This document shows, piece after piece, positions 53,455 to 63,686 of a stretch of DNA of 64,000 bases (position 1 is the stretch's first letter; the number at the start of each line of letters is the position of its first letter). Source of the stretch: Dulcicalothrix desertica PCC 7102 (GTDB lineage: Bacteria > Cyanobacteriota > Cyanobacteriia > Cyanobacteriales > Nostocaceae); contig NZ_RSCL01000001.1 of NCBI RefSeq assembly GCF_003991905.1, positions 620,654 through 684,653 of the forward strand, read 5' to 3'. The notes beneath the pieces are model-generated. The model had not been told where the DNA came from. It made no database searches and worked only from the letters and a program-made list of their open reading frames with translations. The position numbers and the translations under genes were made by a program.

Positions 53455-54239
53455 TGGTACTATTACTAAATTAATTTGAAAGAATTGATTTTTGACAAGG
53501 TTGCGTTAGAATGATATGAAGAGGAATTTTCTGGCGCTGCATGTGAGAACCGCTGATTCGTTACCCTGATATCAGGGGAGCTTGCGTTATATGAACTTGG
53601 AGTGTCTATCGCACGGATTTTTTCCCAGACAAAGTTGTGTAAAGAGCAAAAACACTCAAGTACCGCGAGTAGAAGGGCGAATCAGTTTTCCTAATCGTAG
53701 GCTTCGTCAGAAATTTCTAGCTATCTTTTTTAATGCAGTCGCAAGCGCAAACGCCCTCCGAACGGTTACTTCGACACTTTACGTTATCGAAGTGCAGACT
53801 CTATTACATTTTGTAACGAGTTTTGTAAATTGGGCAACCAACATACTAATTAAGTTGCTTTTAACTTTAGGTTTCGGCTCAAAGATTTTTGCTTTTCGCA
53901 CGACTGTATATCGAGCAGAACTTTTAGAATGTAATCATGTAGATGAAGCATTGTATCAAAATTGACCAAGGACGAATGATTTTTATTGCTTAATTTATGT
54001 CAGCCGTTCTGGAACGTTTATTCTTAATATAGGGCGATACTCCTACTCTTGCTTACATGAAAGTGACCTCATAATGAACGAGGAGTGTGGAGTTCGTCCA
54101 GATCGATAATTCCTTTAATGTATAGCGATACGAGCTTGAATAAAGCAGTATAAATTACAAGTAGTTCAGACCGTGTTCGTTGAAGTTATCGGCTGATTAA
54201 CCTCCAGAATTTGTGCTGCGGTTTTTTTGAGGAAATTGA
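53455..54239. other. Long leader upstream of rne
   Basis: About 785 bases separate the radical SAM gene from rne. RNase E genes of bacteria, including cyanobacteria, have long 5' UTRs through which the enzyme controls its own mRNA, so most of this is probably rne leader. An open frame at 53582-53965 (127 codons) has Ser/Arg/Phe-rich, non-descript content and is not convincing as a gene. AT-rich single-stranded stretches such as AGCTATCTTTTTTAATGC lie inside it. Confidence 0.6.
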
Positions 54240-56414
54240 ATGCCAAAACAAATTATTATAGCCGAGCAGCATCAAATAGCTGCTGTCTTTTCTGAAGACC
54301 AGATACAAGAGCTTGTTGTTGCTACAGGACATCACCAAATTGGTGATATTTACTTAGGTGTTGTAGAAAATGTATTACCTGGTATTGATGCAGCTTTCGT
54401 CAATATTGGGGATCCAGAACGAAATGGATTTATTCACGTTACAGACTTGGGTCCATTACGATTAAAGCGGGCAGCCTCAGCAATTACCGAGTTGTTGACG
54501 CCACAGCAGAAAGTCTTGGTGCAGGTAATGAAAGAACCTACAGGCACCAAAGGACCACGTTTAACAGGAAATATTACACTTCCTGGTCGTTATGTAGTAT
54601 TGATGCCTTATGGTAGAGGCGTAAATTTATCGCGTCGTATCCGTAATGAAAACGAGCGTAACCGCTTGCGGGCACTAGCGATTTTAATCAAACCTGCGGG
54701 AATGGGTTTGTTAGTTCGTACCGAAGCTGAAGGCAAACCAGAAGAAGCAATAATCGAAGATTTAGAATCACTACAAAAACAGTGGGAAGCTATTCAGCTT
54801 GAAGCTGGGGGCACGCGCGCTCCTGCTTTGCTTAATCGCGATGATGACTTTATTCAGCGTGTGCTTCGCGATATGTACGGCGCCGATGTCAATCGTATTG
54901 TCGTTGATTCGAGTACCGGGTTAAAACGAGTTAAGCAATATTTACAAAACTGGAGTGGAGGTCAAACTCCTCAAGGTTTGTTAATTGACCATCACCGCGA
55001 CCGAACCGCCATTTTAGAATACTTCCGTGTTAATGCGGCGATTAAAGAAGCTCTTCGACCAAGAGTTGATTTACCTTCAGGTGGCTATATTATTATTGAG
55101 CCAACCGAAGCATTAACAGTTATAGACGTAAACTCTGGCTCGTTTACACGTTCGGCGACTGCTCGCGAAACCGTATTATGGACGAATTGCGAAGCTGCAA
55201 CCGAAATCGCTCGTCAATTACGCTTACGTAATATTGCTGGTGTAATTGTAGTGGATTTCATCGATATGGAATCACGGCGTGACCAGCTTCAAGTTCTTGA
55301 ACACTTTAATAAAGCACTAAAAGCTGATAAAGCGCGTCCGCAAATTGCTCAATTAACTGAGTTAGGCTTAGTCGAACTAACACGTAAACGTCAGGGTCAA
55401 AACGTATACGAACTATTTGGACATACTTGTCCGACTTGTGGCGGTTTAGGGCATATTGTGCAGTTACCAGGAGACAGCGAACCACGCATAGCACCACCTG
55501 GACCAACGGAAGTACCCGACCGTTTTGTGGCATCAACACCAATTCGAGAAACTCGAATGCCTGCGGCAAGAGTCGCTGAACCAAGAGACAGCTATGAAGG
55601 ATTTTCTGAATCATCGTTCGAGCAAGAATCAGAATATGGTTCTGTAGGTTTAAATCATCCTAGCTATCACGAAATTGGCGATAAAAATCGTCGTGTTAGG
55701 CGCCGTCAGCGAATTGGTGTTCCAGGAGCAAACGGAAATACCGAACCGCGTATGCCAAGTAGTCCCATGTCATATACTTCGGACTCAGACATGGACATCG
55801 AACCAGATGGAGAAATGGACAATAATCCTGGACTTCCATCACCAATTGGTTCAAAACCTCATTGGGCAGAACGAGGTGAGCGTAAGATATCAAAGCTTGA
55901 CCCAATTAAGCCAGTAGTCGAACCGCCAGAAATTGTCTCGGTCGAAATGAATCCTGATGAGCAGGATGTTTATGCGTTGATGGGAGTTTCACCATTAATA
56001 CGTCTCAACCGCGAAGTTAAAAATCAAAAATCGGTAATTGTCAACGTTACCCTACCTGGACAAGTACCCTCAACATCTAATTATGAAGTTGAGGCGCCTC
56101 CAACAACTTCTACAACACCTTTACCTAGACCTAGGGTTGAGCGTGTTGAGCGTGTTGAGCGTATTCAACCAATTGATAACTCACCAGAACCTTGGGGTGA
56201 ACCAGTAGTTGAACCAGTTTCTACACCTGCTCCAATACCAAGGAAAGTGGTGCCACCAATACAATCTGCACCATCTGTACCATCTGTACAACCTGTACAA
56301 CCGCCACCAGTACAAACCGCTCAACCTAGTTATAACGATGATGCAGCGAACGAAATTACTACCCGTCGTCGGCGCCGTCGTTCTTCTGCAACAGATAGTG
56401 ACTCAGATTATTAG
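54240..56414 (+). CDS. rne: Ribonuclease E/G
   Basis: RNase E is the main single-strand RNA endonuclease of cyanobacteria. The 724-residue protein has the S1 domain (GDIYLGVVENVLPGIDAAFV, near 37-56), the catalytic DNase I-like region with VIDVNSGSFT and VVDFIDM (two Asp ligands), and the zinc-link Cys pair in TCPTCGGLGH. The C-terminal 300 residues are disordered and end RRRRRRSSATDSDSDY; an Arg-rich nonapeptide here binds polynucleotide phosphorylase in other cyanobacteria. The tail also has repeated RVERVERVERI text. RNase HII follows by 26 bases. Confidence 0.97.
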   Translation: MPKQIIIAEQHQIAAVFSEDQIQELVVATGHHQIGDIYLGVVENVLPGIDAAFVNIGDPERNGFIHVTDLGPLRLKRAASAITELLTPQQKVLVQVMKEPTGTKGPRLTGNITLPGRYVVLMPYGRGVNLSRRIRNENERNRLRALAILIKPAGMGLLVRTEAEGKPEEAIIEDLESLQKQWEAIQLEAGGTRAPALLNRDDDFIQRVLRDMYGADVNRIVVDSSTGLKRVKQYLQNWSGGQTPQGLLIDHHRDRTAILEYFRVNAAIKEALRPRVDLPSGGYIIIEPTEALTVIDVNSGSFTRSATARETVLWTNCEAATEIARQLRLRNIAGVIVVDFIDMESRRDQLQVLEHFNKALKADKARPQIAQLTELGLVELTRKRQGQNVYELFGHTCPTCGGLGHIVQLPGDSEPRIAPPGPTEVPDRFVASTPIRETRMPAARVAEPRDSYEGFSESSFEQESEYGSVGLNHPSYHEIGDKNRRVRRRQRIGVPGANGNTEPRMPSSPMSYTSDSDMDIEPDGEMDNNPGLPSPIGSKPHWAERGERKISKLDPIKPVVEPPEIVSVEMNPDEQDVYALMGVSPLIRLNREVKNQKSVIVNVTLPGQVPSTSNYEVEAPPTTSTTPLPRPRVERVERVERIQPIDNSPEPWGEPVVEPVSTPAPIPRKVVPPIQSAPSVPSVQPVQPPPVQTAQPSYNDDAANEITTRRRRRRSSATDSDSDY

Positions 56415-56440
56415 CGAATAATTAATTTGGCGAAATATTT

Positions 56441-57112
56441 ATGGCAACGCGACTCGACACAACAAATTCATCACCCAATGGTATTAGCTGGCTAGAATTA
56501 TCTATGCCTGAAAGCGAAATTCAAAGAGCAGGTGTTGATGAAGTTGGTCGAGGCGCCTTATTTGGCCCAGTCGTGGCGGCAGCAGTTATACTACCAAACA
56601 GTGCTTTGCCACAATTAGTTACGAATCAAATCAATGACAGTAAAAAATTATCGCTTAGTAAAAGAAAGCTGCTAGCAGAGCAAATTTGTGCTGTTTGTAC
56701 CGATTGGAAAATTGGTTACGCAACAAGTGCTCAAATTGACCAAGTAAATATATTACAGGCATCTTTACTTGCCATGAAGCGGGCTGTACTTAAACTTTCA
56801 GTCCAGCCGGATATGTGTTTGATTGATGGTAATCAAATGGTACCCGGATTACCTATGCCACAACAAACTATTATTAAAGGTGATTCTACATCTATCGCTA
56901 TTGCTGCTGCCAGCATCGTTGCAAAAGTATGGCGCGATGATTTAATATTGCGACTAGCTACTAAATACCCAATGTATGACTTAATACATAATAAAGGTTA
57001 TGGTAGTCGGCGCCATTTACTCGCGTTACAAGAATATGGCGCCTCGCGTTTGCACCGCAAATCTTTCTCACCTTGCCAATTGCAATTACAATTAAAATTA
57101 TTCGATATTTAA
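56441..57112 (+). CDS. rnhB: Ribonuclease HII
   Basis: RNase HII removes ribonucleotides from DNA. The active-site block AGVDEVGRGALFGPVVAAAV carries the first Asp and Glu. DSKKLSLSKRKLL and CLIDGNQMV carry the next. KGDSTSIAIAAASIVAKVWRD carries the last. The 223-residue length includes about 30 extra N-terminal residues. It is transcribed with rne. The 3' end overlaps the DUF1997 gene by 15 bases on the other strand. Confidence 0.95.
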   Translation: MATRLDTTNSSPNGISWLELSMPESEIQRAGVDEVGRGALFGPVVAAAVILPNSALPQLVTNQINDSKKLSLSKRKLLAEQICAVCTDWKIGYATSAQIDQVNILQASLLAMKRAVLKLSVQPDMCLIDGNQMVPGLPMPQQTIIKGDSTSIAIAAASIVAKVWRDDLILRLATKYPMYDLIHNKGYGSRRHLLALQEYGASRLHRKSFSPCQLQLQLKLFDI

Positions 57113-57679
57113 TATTGGTAATTCATTGGGTAAAATTGAAAGGTTTTGTTCTGGTAATTTTAGCCAATTAGAGTAATCAGCGAGTAGCTGATGTAGCAAT
57201 CTTTGTTTAACGGTTAGTAACACGCTTTTTAATAAACTATTACCTGTTGTCTCTAAAATAGGTTTAGGAGTAAAGCAAAATGGGGGTGGAAAGTCTACTT
57301 CTACCTGCAAATCGGCTCGTCCTATCAGTCGAGTACTTTCTTTGATTTGTTCTGGCACTAAAAATCCTTGCAATGAGAGTGAAAAACGCTGGTTAATATA
57401 CTCAAAACCAAGAATTTCACAAGCGACAGATTGAACCCTAATAGTACCATTTGATTCAGCCCATACTCTCATGTCTACGGTAGGTTGAACACTAAGTGAC
57501 ATAAAAGTTAAAGGACGCATTCTTAAGCGAAATACTTCTTCTGAAATTTGTTGAATGCGGGTTGGGTCTACCAAGGCATTAACTAAGCGTCGAGGTTGAC
57601 GTAGGTAATGCTGAATGGGTACAGGCTGCTCTGGAACACCGATTTCAACTGATTGAGAGGCAGTAAACTTAGTAGCCAT
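57098..57679 (-). CDS. DUF1997-family protein
   Basis: A 193-residue protein with the DUF1997 core: YLRQPRRLVNALVDPTRIQQ, FRLRMRPLTFMSLSVQPTVD and LQVEVDFPPPFCFTPKPILE. The family is common to cyanobacteria and plant plastids and may bind lipids or pigments, by its START-like shape; this is inference. The start is followed by normal codons and preceded by an AT-rich leader. No enzyme motif is seen. Confidence 0.87.
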   Translation of the reverse strand: MATKFTASQSVEIGVPEQPVPIQHYLRQPRRLVNALVDPTRIQQISEEVFRLRMRPLTFMSLSVQPTVDMRVWAESNGTIRVQSVACEILGFEYINQRFSLSLQGFLVPEQIKESTRLIGRADLQVEVDFPPPFCFTPKPILETTGNSLLKSVLLTVKQRLLHQLLADYSNWLKLPEQNLSILPNELPILNIE

Positions 57680-57819
57680 GAGCTTTTTTATACCTTATTT
57701 GATAATTATAATATTTTTTACTGACACAATTTGGCGCTTGTGCAAACGCAAATATTCTTTACATTAAAAAACAATCTGCTTGAATATTCATCGACTTCGG
57801 GGTATATAAATTTAAAAAC

Positions 57820-57897
57820 CTAGCAACCTGGTTTCTTTATGGCTAACTTGTAATGAAAATAATGATTTTGGGTAGAAACCAGGTTTCTTAGAATATA
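57820..57897. repeat. AACCAGGTTTCTT direct repeats
   Basis: AACCTGGTTTCTTTA and AAACCAGGTTTCTTAG occur 60 bases apart. Each is itself nearly palindromic (AACCTGGTT). A similar GAAGCCGGGTTTCTTAT lies at 40049-40065. These words are widely dispersed in filamentous cyanobacteria. The element lies upstream of pheA. Confidence 0.45.
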
Positions 57898-57962
57898 TTG
57901 TAGTTTATCAGACATTTTAGTCGAATGAGTGTAAATTAAGTTTGCAGTATAGGTAGTTAAAT

Positions 57963-58865
57963 ATGAATTTATCGATAGCGCATTTAGGACCTCCAGGAAA
58001 CTATAGTGAACAAGCTGCGCTTTTTTATGTGAATTGGCTAGCTAAAACGCAGTCAAAACAACCAGTTTTATGTCCTCACCCTAGCATTGCACAATCTTTA
58101 AAAGCCGTTGCCCAAGAAAGTGCGATGTTAGCTGTTGTACCTGCCGAAAATTCGATTGAAGGCAGCGTCACAATGACAATGGATGCGATGTGGCAACTTG
58201 ATAGCTTACACATCGAGTTAGCTTTGGTTATGCCTATTGTTCATGTGCTAATATCTTGTGCTTCGAGTTTAGACAGTATTAAAACTGTCTATTCGCACCC
58301 ACAAGCTTTAGCACAATGCCAAGCATGGTTAGAGCGTTTTCTTCCTGATGTACAGTTAATTGCTACTAATTCAACTACCGAAACATTAGAAAAACTCGAA
58401 ACTGAAGAAGGCGCCGCAACAATTTCTTCACAGCGTGCGGCGCAGTTATATAATCTACCAATATTAGCTGCTGGTATAAATGACCACCCTGATAACTGCA
58501 CTCGCTTTTGGGTTGTAAGTCTTGGTAGTAATCAAAACTTAAATCAAGATTTGAATCAAGATTCTTTTCAAGATTTAAAACGTATTACGAATAAGCGACA
58601 TACATCTTTGGCGTTTAGCTTAAGAGCAAATATACCTGGAGCGTTGGTTAAAGCTCTACAAATATTTGCTCAACTAAATATAAACTTGAGTCGTGTTGAG
58701 TCACGTCCTACCAAGCGCTCATTAGGCGAATATCTATTCTTTATTGACTTGGAAGCTGACATTCAAGATGAGCGGATGCAAGCTGCACTTAAAGAGCTAT
58801 CAACTTATACCGAAGTTCTAAAGATTTTTGGCAGTTATAATGTTTTGTCTACTAGGGAGATGTAG
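57963..58865 (+). CDS. pheA: Prephenate dehydratase
   Basis: The enzyme makes phenylpyruvate in phenylalanine synthesis. The 300-residue monofunctional protein has the N-terminal HLGPPGNYSEQAAL, the catalytic-site Thr-Arg-Phe in DNCTRFWVV and an ACT domain (FSLRANIPGALVKALQIFAQ, NLSRVESRPTK) for feedback by phenylalanine. Between the two is an unusual stretch of Asn/Gln/Asp repeats (NQNLNQDLNQDSFQDL), encoded by imperfect AATCAAGATTT units. Otherwise the length and motifs are standard. Confidence 0.95.
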   Translation: MNLSIAHLGPPGNYSEQAALFYVNWLAKTQSKQPVLCPHPSIAQSLKAVAQESAMLAVVPAENSIEGSVTMTMDAMWQLDSLHIELALVMPIVHVLISCASSLDSIKTVYSHPQALAQCQAWLERFLPDVQLIATNSTTETLEKLETEEGAATISSQRAAQLYNLPILAAGINDHPDNCTRFWVVSLGSNQNLNQDLNQDSFQDLKRITNKRHTSLAFSLRANIPGALVKALQIFAQLNINLSRVESRPTKRSLGEYLFFIDLEADIQDERMQAALKELSTYTEVLKIFGSYNVLSTREM

Positions 58866-58886
58866 CAAGTCAATTGCCAATTCTAG

Positions 58887-59537
58887 TTACAGCTTTTGGT
58901 TGAATGTGTCTTTGAGAACAGTGCGGGCAGCTAAATGATTTCTAGTTGTCGTCAAAATTTCAGCTTCCCGTTCTAAACGTGCGGCTGTATCTAGCATTTC
59001 TAGAAGTGACTGCTGCTCGTGTGGAACCCCGTGGAGATTATGCGCTACCCAGTAGGATAACTCGACGGGTAAGTCGGGCAAATCTTCGGGAAGTTCAATG
59101 TTTTGGTCGGTTAATTTTGCAGATAAACGGACGACATCGCGTAAAAGATGTTCGACATCTGTGGCTATAGGCTGCAAATCTTTGGAAGGCGCCTCGTCTT
59201 GAACCCATTCGACCAAACCAACTCGATAAGGTTTTTCGCGAACATATTCAAGAACTCGAAAGCGCTGCTGCCCTAAAGTTATCATTTTCATTCGGTCATC
59301 AGGCAAACGCTGATAGTGAATTATTTCTGCACAACAGCCAACACTGGCAATTTTGCCTTGATTTGGGTCTACCATCAATACGCCAAACCGACGATCGCCT
59401 TCCAAAATCGTGTTCATCATGATTCGGTAGCGATACTCAAAAATGTGTAGTGGTAGGGGTCTGGTGGGGAACAAGACTACTTCTGGTAACGGGAACAAAG
59501 GCAGTTCACGAACCGCAATTTTAGATGAAGATGACAT
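58887..59537 (-). CDS. LON-substrate-binding-domain protein
   Basis: A 216-residue protein equivalent to the N-terminal substrate-binding domain of Lon, without the AAA+ and protease parts. LPLFPLPEVVLFPTRPLPLH and FEYRYRIMMNTIL are typical, followed by GRQRFRVLE-like text (LGQQRFRVLEYVREKPYRVG). The helical C-terminus (LLEMLDTAARLEREAEIL) ends the fold. Such stand-alone LON-domain proteins are common in cyanobacteria, and their task is unclear. It lies just before the rpsJ terminator region. Confidence 0.9.
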   Translation of the reverse strand: MSSSSKIAVRELPLFPLPEVVLFPTRPLPLHIFEYRYRIMMNTILEGDRRFGVLMVDPNQGKIASVGCCAEIIHYQRLPDDRMKMITLGQQRFRVLEYVREKPYRVGLVEWVQDEAPSKDLQPIATDVEHLLRDVVRLSAKLTDQNIELPEDLPDLPVELSYWVAHNLHGVPHEQQSLLEMLDTAARLEREAEILTTTRNHLAARTVLKDTFNQKL

Positions 59538-59629
59538 TGTTTTTTGGTATAAATTTACTCTTTAACTGTTAAAACTTTCGCTTTTCCCGTATTCTTTCTT
59601 AAATATTATCACCTTGTTTTGTGGCAAGT

Positions 59630-59662
59630 AAAAAGCCCCTGAGAAATATTCCTCAAGGGCTA
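59630..59662 (-). terminator. Terminator after rpsJ
   Basis: On the minus strand AGCCCTTGAG and CTCAGGGGCT form a ten-base stem (one G-U pair) around GAATATTT, followed by TTTTTAC. It lies about 35 bases after the rpsJ stop and ends the str operon. Confidence 0.85.
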
Positions 59663-59695
59663 GTAAAGAATTACACCAAATTTTATACTTAGATA

Positions 59696-60013
59696 TTACA
59701 ATTTAACTTCAATATCAACACCGGATGGCAAGTCTAACTTCATCAGCGCGTCGATTGTTTTAGACGAAGGTTGATAAATATCGATAATTCGGCGATGAGT
59801 CCGGGTTTCAAAGTGTTCACGAGAGTCTTTGTCAACGTGAGGTGAGCGCAACACACAGTAAATTTTACGTTTGGTTGGCAAAGGAATTGGGCCAATTGCT
59901 GTAGCGTTAGTGCGGTTTGCTGTATCTACTATCTTCTCGCAAGAGGTATCAAGTAAGCGACGATCAAAAGCTTGCAAGCGAATTCTGATTTTTTGCTGTT
60001 GTAGCGTTGCCAT
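59696..60013 (-). CDS. rpsJ: 30S ribosomal protein S10
   Basis: The 105-residue protein is S10 (NusE), a 30S subunit and transcription antitermination factor. The N-terminus [20 protein letters not shown] and the conserved [22 protein letters not shown] loop are typical, and it ends in the GVDIEVKL tail. It is the last gene of the cyanobacterial str operon. It follows tuf by about 160 bases, which contain a terminator-like hairpin. Confidence 0.98.
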   Translation of the reverse strand: MATLQQQKIRIRLQAFDRRLLDTSCEKIVDTANRTNATAIGPIPLPTKRKIYCVLRSPHVDKDSREHFETRTHRRIIDIYQPSSKTIDALMKLDLPSGVDIEVKL

Positions 60014-60042
60014 TTTCGGTTTTCCTGGTTCGGTTTATTTTG

Positions 60043-60100
60043 GACTTTGGATTTTGGATTTTGGATTGAATTTTAAATCAAAAATTCAAAATCTAAAATT
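60043..60100. repeat. TTTTGGA heptamer repeat with inverted partner
   Basis: GGACTTTGGATTTTGGATTT is a tandem heptamer, followed by AAATCAAAAATTCAAAATC and AAAATTTATTTT in inverted sense. Similar text lies at 29281 and 63601. It lies between tuf and rpsJ. Confidence 0.6.
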
Positions 60101-60112
60101 TATTTTGTGGGC

Positions 60113-60150
60113 ATAAAAAGAGCAGAGACGTATTATATCATCTCCGCTCG
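60113..60150 (-). terminator. Terminator-like hairpin after tuf
   Basis: On the minus strand GAGCGGAGA and TCTCTGCTC form a nine-base stem (one G-U pair), followed by TTTTTATG. It lies about 25 bases after the tuf stop. Since rpsJ follows, it may only attenuate. Confidence 0.75.
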
Positions 60151-60174
60151 AATTTTAATTAAAAGCGCAAGGTA

Positions 60175-61404
60175 TTATTTAACAATTTTGGAAACAACAC
60201 CTGCACCGATGGTACGACCACCTTCACGAATTGCGAAGCGCATTCCTTGCTCAATTGCGATTGGGCTGATTAGCTTCACTGTCATTTTGATACGGTCTCC
60301 AGGCATTACCATTTCTGCTGCACTACCGTCATCTGAGGTAAATGCTTCGATGGTGCCTGTTACGTCAGTTGTACGCACGTAAAACTGAGGACGATATCCT
60401 GCGAAGAAAGGTGTTTTACGACCGCCTTCTTTTTCGGTTAATACGTAAACTTCACCTTCAAAGTCAGTATGAGGTGTAATGGAACCTGGCTTTGCCAATA
60501 CCATTCCGCGCTCAATATCTTCTTTCTTTAAACCACGTAGCAGTAGACCTGCGTTGTCTCCAGCCATACCTTCTTCGAGACTCTTCTTGAACATCTCGAT
60601 ACCAGTTACTGTGGTGGCGCGAGTATTTTTAATACCTACTAACTCTACGTTGTCGCCTACTTTTACTTTTCCACGCTCAATACGTCCGGTAGCTACTGTA
60701 CCACGACCTGAGATTGAAAATACGTCTTCTACCGCCATCAAGAAAGGCTTGTCAATATCACGTTCGGGAGTTGGAATGTAGGAATCTACAGCATCCATAA
60801 GTTCGTAGATTTTATCTACCCACTTGTCTTCTCCACGCTGTGTTTTTGGCGCCGAGGTCATTTTTTCAAGTGCTTGTAGACCGGAACCCTTTACGATGGG
60901 AATGTCATCACCTGGGAAGTCGTAGCTAGAAAGAAGTTCACGAACTTCTAATTCTACGAGTTCAAGTAGTTCTTCGTCGTCTACCATGTCTTCTTTGTTC
61001 ATGAAGACAACCAAGCTTGGTACACCCACCTGCTTCGCTAACAAAATATGTTCGCGAGTTTGGGGCATTGGACCGTCTGCTGCTGATACTACTAAGATGG
61101 CGCCATCCATTTGAGCAGCACCAGTAATCATGTTTTTCACATAGTCAGCGTGACCTGGACAGTCCACGTGAGCGTAGTGACGTTGTGCTGTTTCGTATTC
61201 TACGTGAGCGGTGTTAATTGTAATACCACGCGCTCTTTCTTCAGGAGCAGCATCGATTTGGTCGTATGCTTTAGCTACAGCATTACCAGAAGCCGCAAGG
61301 GTCATGGTAATGGCTGCTGTTAATGTGGTTTTACCGTGGTCAACGTGACCAATGGTACCGATATTGACGTGTGGTTTATTCCGTTCAAACTTTGCGCGTG
61401 CCAT
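60175..61404 (-). CDS. tuf: Translation elongation factor Tu
   Basis: EF-Tu brings aminoacyl-tRNA to the ribosome. The 409-residue protein has the GTP-binding motifs [18 protein letters not shown] and NKEDMVDD. Domains 2 and 3 follow with [12 protein letters not shown] and [15 protein letters not shown]. The sequence is that of cyanobacteria and plastids. It follows fusA by 18 bases. Confidence 0.99.
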   Translation of the reverse strand: MARAKFERNKPHVNIGTIGHVDHGKTTLTAAITMTLAASGNAVAKAYDQIDAAPEERARGITINTAHVEYETAQRHYAHVDCPGHADYVKNMITGAAQMDGAILVVSAADGPMPQTREHILLAKQVGVPSLVVFMNKEDMVDDEELLELVELEVRELLSSYDFPGDDIPIVKGSGLQALEKMTSAPKTQRGEDKWVDKIYELMDAVDSYIPTPERDIDKPFLMAVEDVFSISGRGTVATGRIERGKVKVGDNVELVGIKNTRATTVTGIEMFKKSLEEGMAGDNAGLLLRGLKKEDIERGMVLAKPGSITPHTDFEGEVYVLTEKEGGRKTPFFAGYRPQFYVRTTDVTGTIEAFTSDDGSAAEMVMPGDRIKMTVKLISPIAIEQGMRFAIREGGRTIGAGVVSKIVK

Positions 61405-61422
61405 GAATACTCGTTTCCTTTT

Positions 61423-63504
61423 CTAGTTATGCGTTCCCTTTGCTTTTGCGATAATTGCCTCAGCAACGTTGCGAGGCACTTCTTCGTAATGGCTAAATTC
61501 CATCGAGAAGATACCACGTCCTTGGGTCTTCGAGCGAATGTCAGTAGCATAGCCAAACATTTCTGCCAAGGGAACCTTAGCAGTTACTTTCGCAAGACCA
61601 GCTTCTGACCCCATACCTTCGATTTGCCCGCGACGAGAGTTTAGGTCTCCCATTACATCACCAAGGAAGTTTTCGGGAACTTCGACTTCAACTTTCATCA
61701 ACGGTTCTAACAGTACAGGCGAAGCTTTCATTACAGCTTCCTTCATCGCCATACTTCCGGCGATTTTGAAAGCCATTTCTGAAGAGTCTACATCATGGTA
61801 CGACCCATCAATCAATGTTGCTTTAACATCAATTAGCGGGTACCCAGCTAATATACCAGACTCAGTACTTTCCTTCATTCCAGCTTCAGCAGGGCCTATG
61901 TACTCTTTCGGTACAGTACCACCGACTATTTTAGAGACAAATTCAAATCCACTTCCAGGCTCACCTGGTTCAAGGTTAATAACTACGTGACCGTACTGAC
62001 CTTTACCACCGCTCTGACGAATAAATTTTCCTTCGACTCTATTTACAGGCTTACGAATTGTTTCGCGATAAGCTACTTGCGGCGCCCCGACGTTTGCTTC
62101 CACTTTAAATTCGCGTAGCATCCGGTCAACCAGAATTTCTAGGTGTAATTCACCCATCCCAGCAATTACGGTTTGGTTGGTTTCTTGGTCAACACTAACC
62201 CTAAAAGTTGGGTCTTCTTCTGATAGCGACTGCAAAGCTTTTGATAGCTTATCCATATCGTTCTTGGTCTTGGGTTCTACCGCAACCGAGATCACAGGCT
62301 CTGGAATATATAAAGATTCTAATATTACTGGTGAATTCTCATCCGTTATTGTATCGCCAGTTAATGTATCTTTTAATCCTAAAGCTGCTCCTAAATCGCC
62401 CGCCCGCAATTCGTCTACGTCTTGCCGCTCGTCTGCCTTTAATATCACTAATCGCGATATTCTTTCTTTCTTGTTTTTAGTAGCATTTAATACATAACTA
62501 CCTTTTTTCAAGATTCCTGAATAAACACGCACAAAGGTTAGGCGCCCATATGGGTCAGCCATAATTTTAAACGCAAGAGCTGACAACGGCTCTGAGTCAT
62601 CCGCATGCCGTTCAACGGCTTCACCTGAAGGAAGTGTTCCTTGAATAGCTGGAACTTCTTCCGGTGATGGCAAATAATCTACAACTGCATCAAGCAGTAA
62701 CTGTACACCTTTGTTTTTGAAAGCAGAACCACATAACATCGGTATTATCGTACCAGCCACAGTGCCTTTTCGCAAAGCTGTAGTAATTTCTTCTTCGGTT
62801 AGTTCTTCACCATCGAAGTACTTCGCCATTAATTGGTCGCTGGTCTCAGAAACTGCTTCAATCAATTTTGTTCGATATTCAGCAGCTAATTCCTCCATCT
62901 CTGCGGGAATATCTTCTTCTTTAATATCAGTACCTTTATCGTTGGTATAGATGTAAGAACGCATCTTAACCAAATCGACTATGCCCAAAAATTCGCTTTC
63001 AGCTCCTATTGGTAACTGAATGGGAACAGCATTCGCACGTAAACGGTCGCGCACTTGCTCGTAAACACGATAAAAATTGGCGCCTGTGCGATCCATTTTA
63101 TTGATAAATACAATCCGAGGTACTTTGTAGCGGTCAGCTTGGCGCCATACGGTTTCCGTTTGTGGTTGAACACCACCAACTGAACACAAAACCGTAATTA
63201 CACCATCAAGTACCCGCATCGAACGCTCAACTTCAATAGTAAAGTCTACGTGACCCGGAGTGTCAATAATATTAATTTGATGATCTTTCCAACTTGTACT
63301 AATTGCTGCGGCTGTAATCGTAATACCGCGTTCCCGTTCCTGTTCCATCCAGTCGGTGACGGCAGTACCTTCGTGAACCTCACCAATTTTATGAATAATC
63401 CCAGAGTAAAATAATATTCTCTCTGTTGTTGTTGTTTTGCCCGCGTCTATATGCGCCGCAATCCCTATATTGCGTACCTTTTCTAGCGGGATAGTACGTG
63501 CCAC
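61423..63504 (-). CDS. fusA: Translation elongation factor G
   Basis: EF-G drives translocation. The 693-residue protein has [35 protein letters not shown] and [10 protein letters not shown] in the G domain. The C-terminal domains contain [14 protein letters not shown] and the [18 protein letters not shown] segment. The start is GTG at 63502-63504 ([14 protein letters not shown]), preceded by GGAGG. It lies between rpsG and tuf in the usual str operon order. Confidence 0.98.
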   Translation of the reverse strand: MARTIPLEKVRNIGIAAHIDAGKTTTTERILFYSGIIHKIGEVHEGTAVTDWMEQERERGITITAAAISTSWKDHQINIIDTPGHVDFTIEVERSMRVLDGVITVLCSVGGVQPQTETVWRQADRYKVPRIVFINKMDRTGANFYRVYEQVRDRLRANAVPIQLPIGAESEFLGIVDLVKMRSYIYTNDKGTDIKEEDIPAEMEELAAEYRTKLIEAVSETSDQLMAKYFDGEELTEEEITTALRKGTVAGTIIPMLCGSAFKNKGVQLLLDAVVDYLPSPEEVPAIQGTLPSGEAVERHADDSEPLSALAFKIMADPYGRLTFVRVYSGILKKGSYVLNATKNKKERISRLVILKADERQDVDELRAGDLGAALGLKDTLTGDTITDENSPVILESLYIPEPVISVAVEPKTKNDMDKLSKALQSLSEEDPTFRVSVDQETNQTVIAGMGELHLEILVDRMLREFKVEANVGAPQVAYRETIRKPVNRVEGKFIRQSGGKGQYGHVVINLEPGEPGSGFEFVSKIVGGTVPKEYIGPAEAGMKESTESGILAGYPLIDVKATLIDGSYHDVDSSEMAFKIAGSMAMKEAVMKASPVLLEPLMKVEVEVPENFLGDVMGDLNSRRGQIEGMGSEAGLAKVTAKVPLAEMFGYATDIRSKTQGRGIFSMEFSHYEEVPRNVAEAIIAKAKGTHN

Positions 63505-63600
63505 AGGAGCCTCCTAGAGTTTTCGCCTCATATATCTTGTATATTACACTTTGTTAAGTTTATATACCTTACGGAAAACCGCCACTTTTGAAGTATTTTA

Positions 63601-63662
63601 GATTCTGGATTTTGGATTAAATCATTAGATTACAATCTAAAATCCCAAATCTAAAATCCAAA
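63601..63662. repeat. Heptamer repeat in the fusA-rpsG gap
   Basis: GATTCTGGATTTTGGATTAA and AATCTAAAATCCCAAATCTA with AAATCCAAAATC form an inverted heptamer repeat. The same words occur at 60043 and 29281. It can fold as a hairpin between rpsG and fusA. Confidence 0.6.
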
Positions 63663-63686
63663 ATCATTAAGGATTTAAACGTCTAA

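Noticed and set aside
53582-53965. 127-codon frame before rne
   Set aside because: Composition is not protein-like and the place suits an rne leader, so I kept it as part of the leader only.
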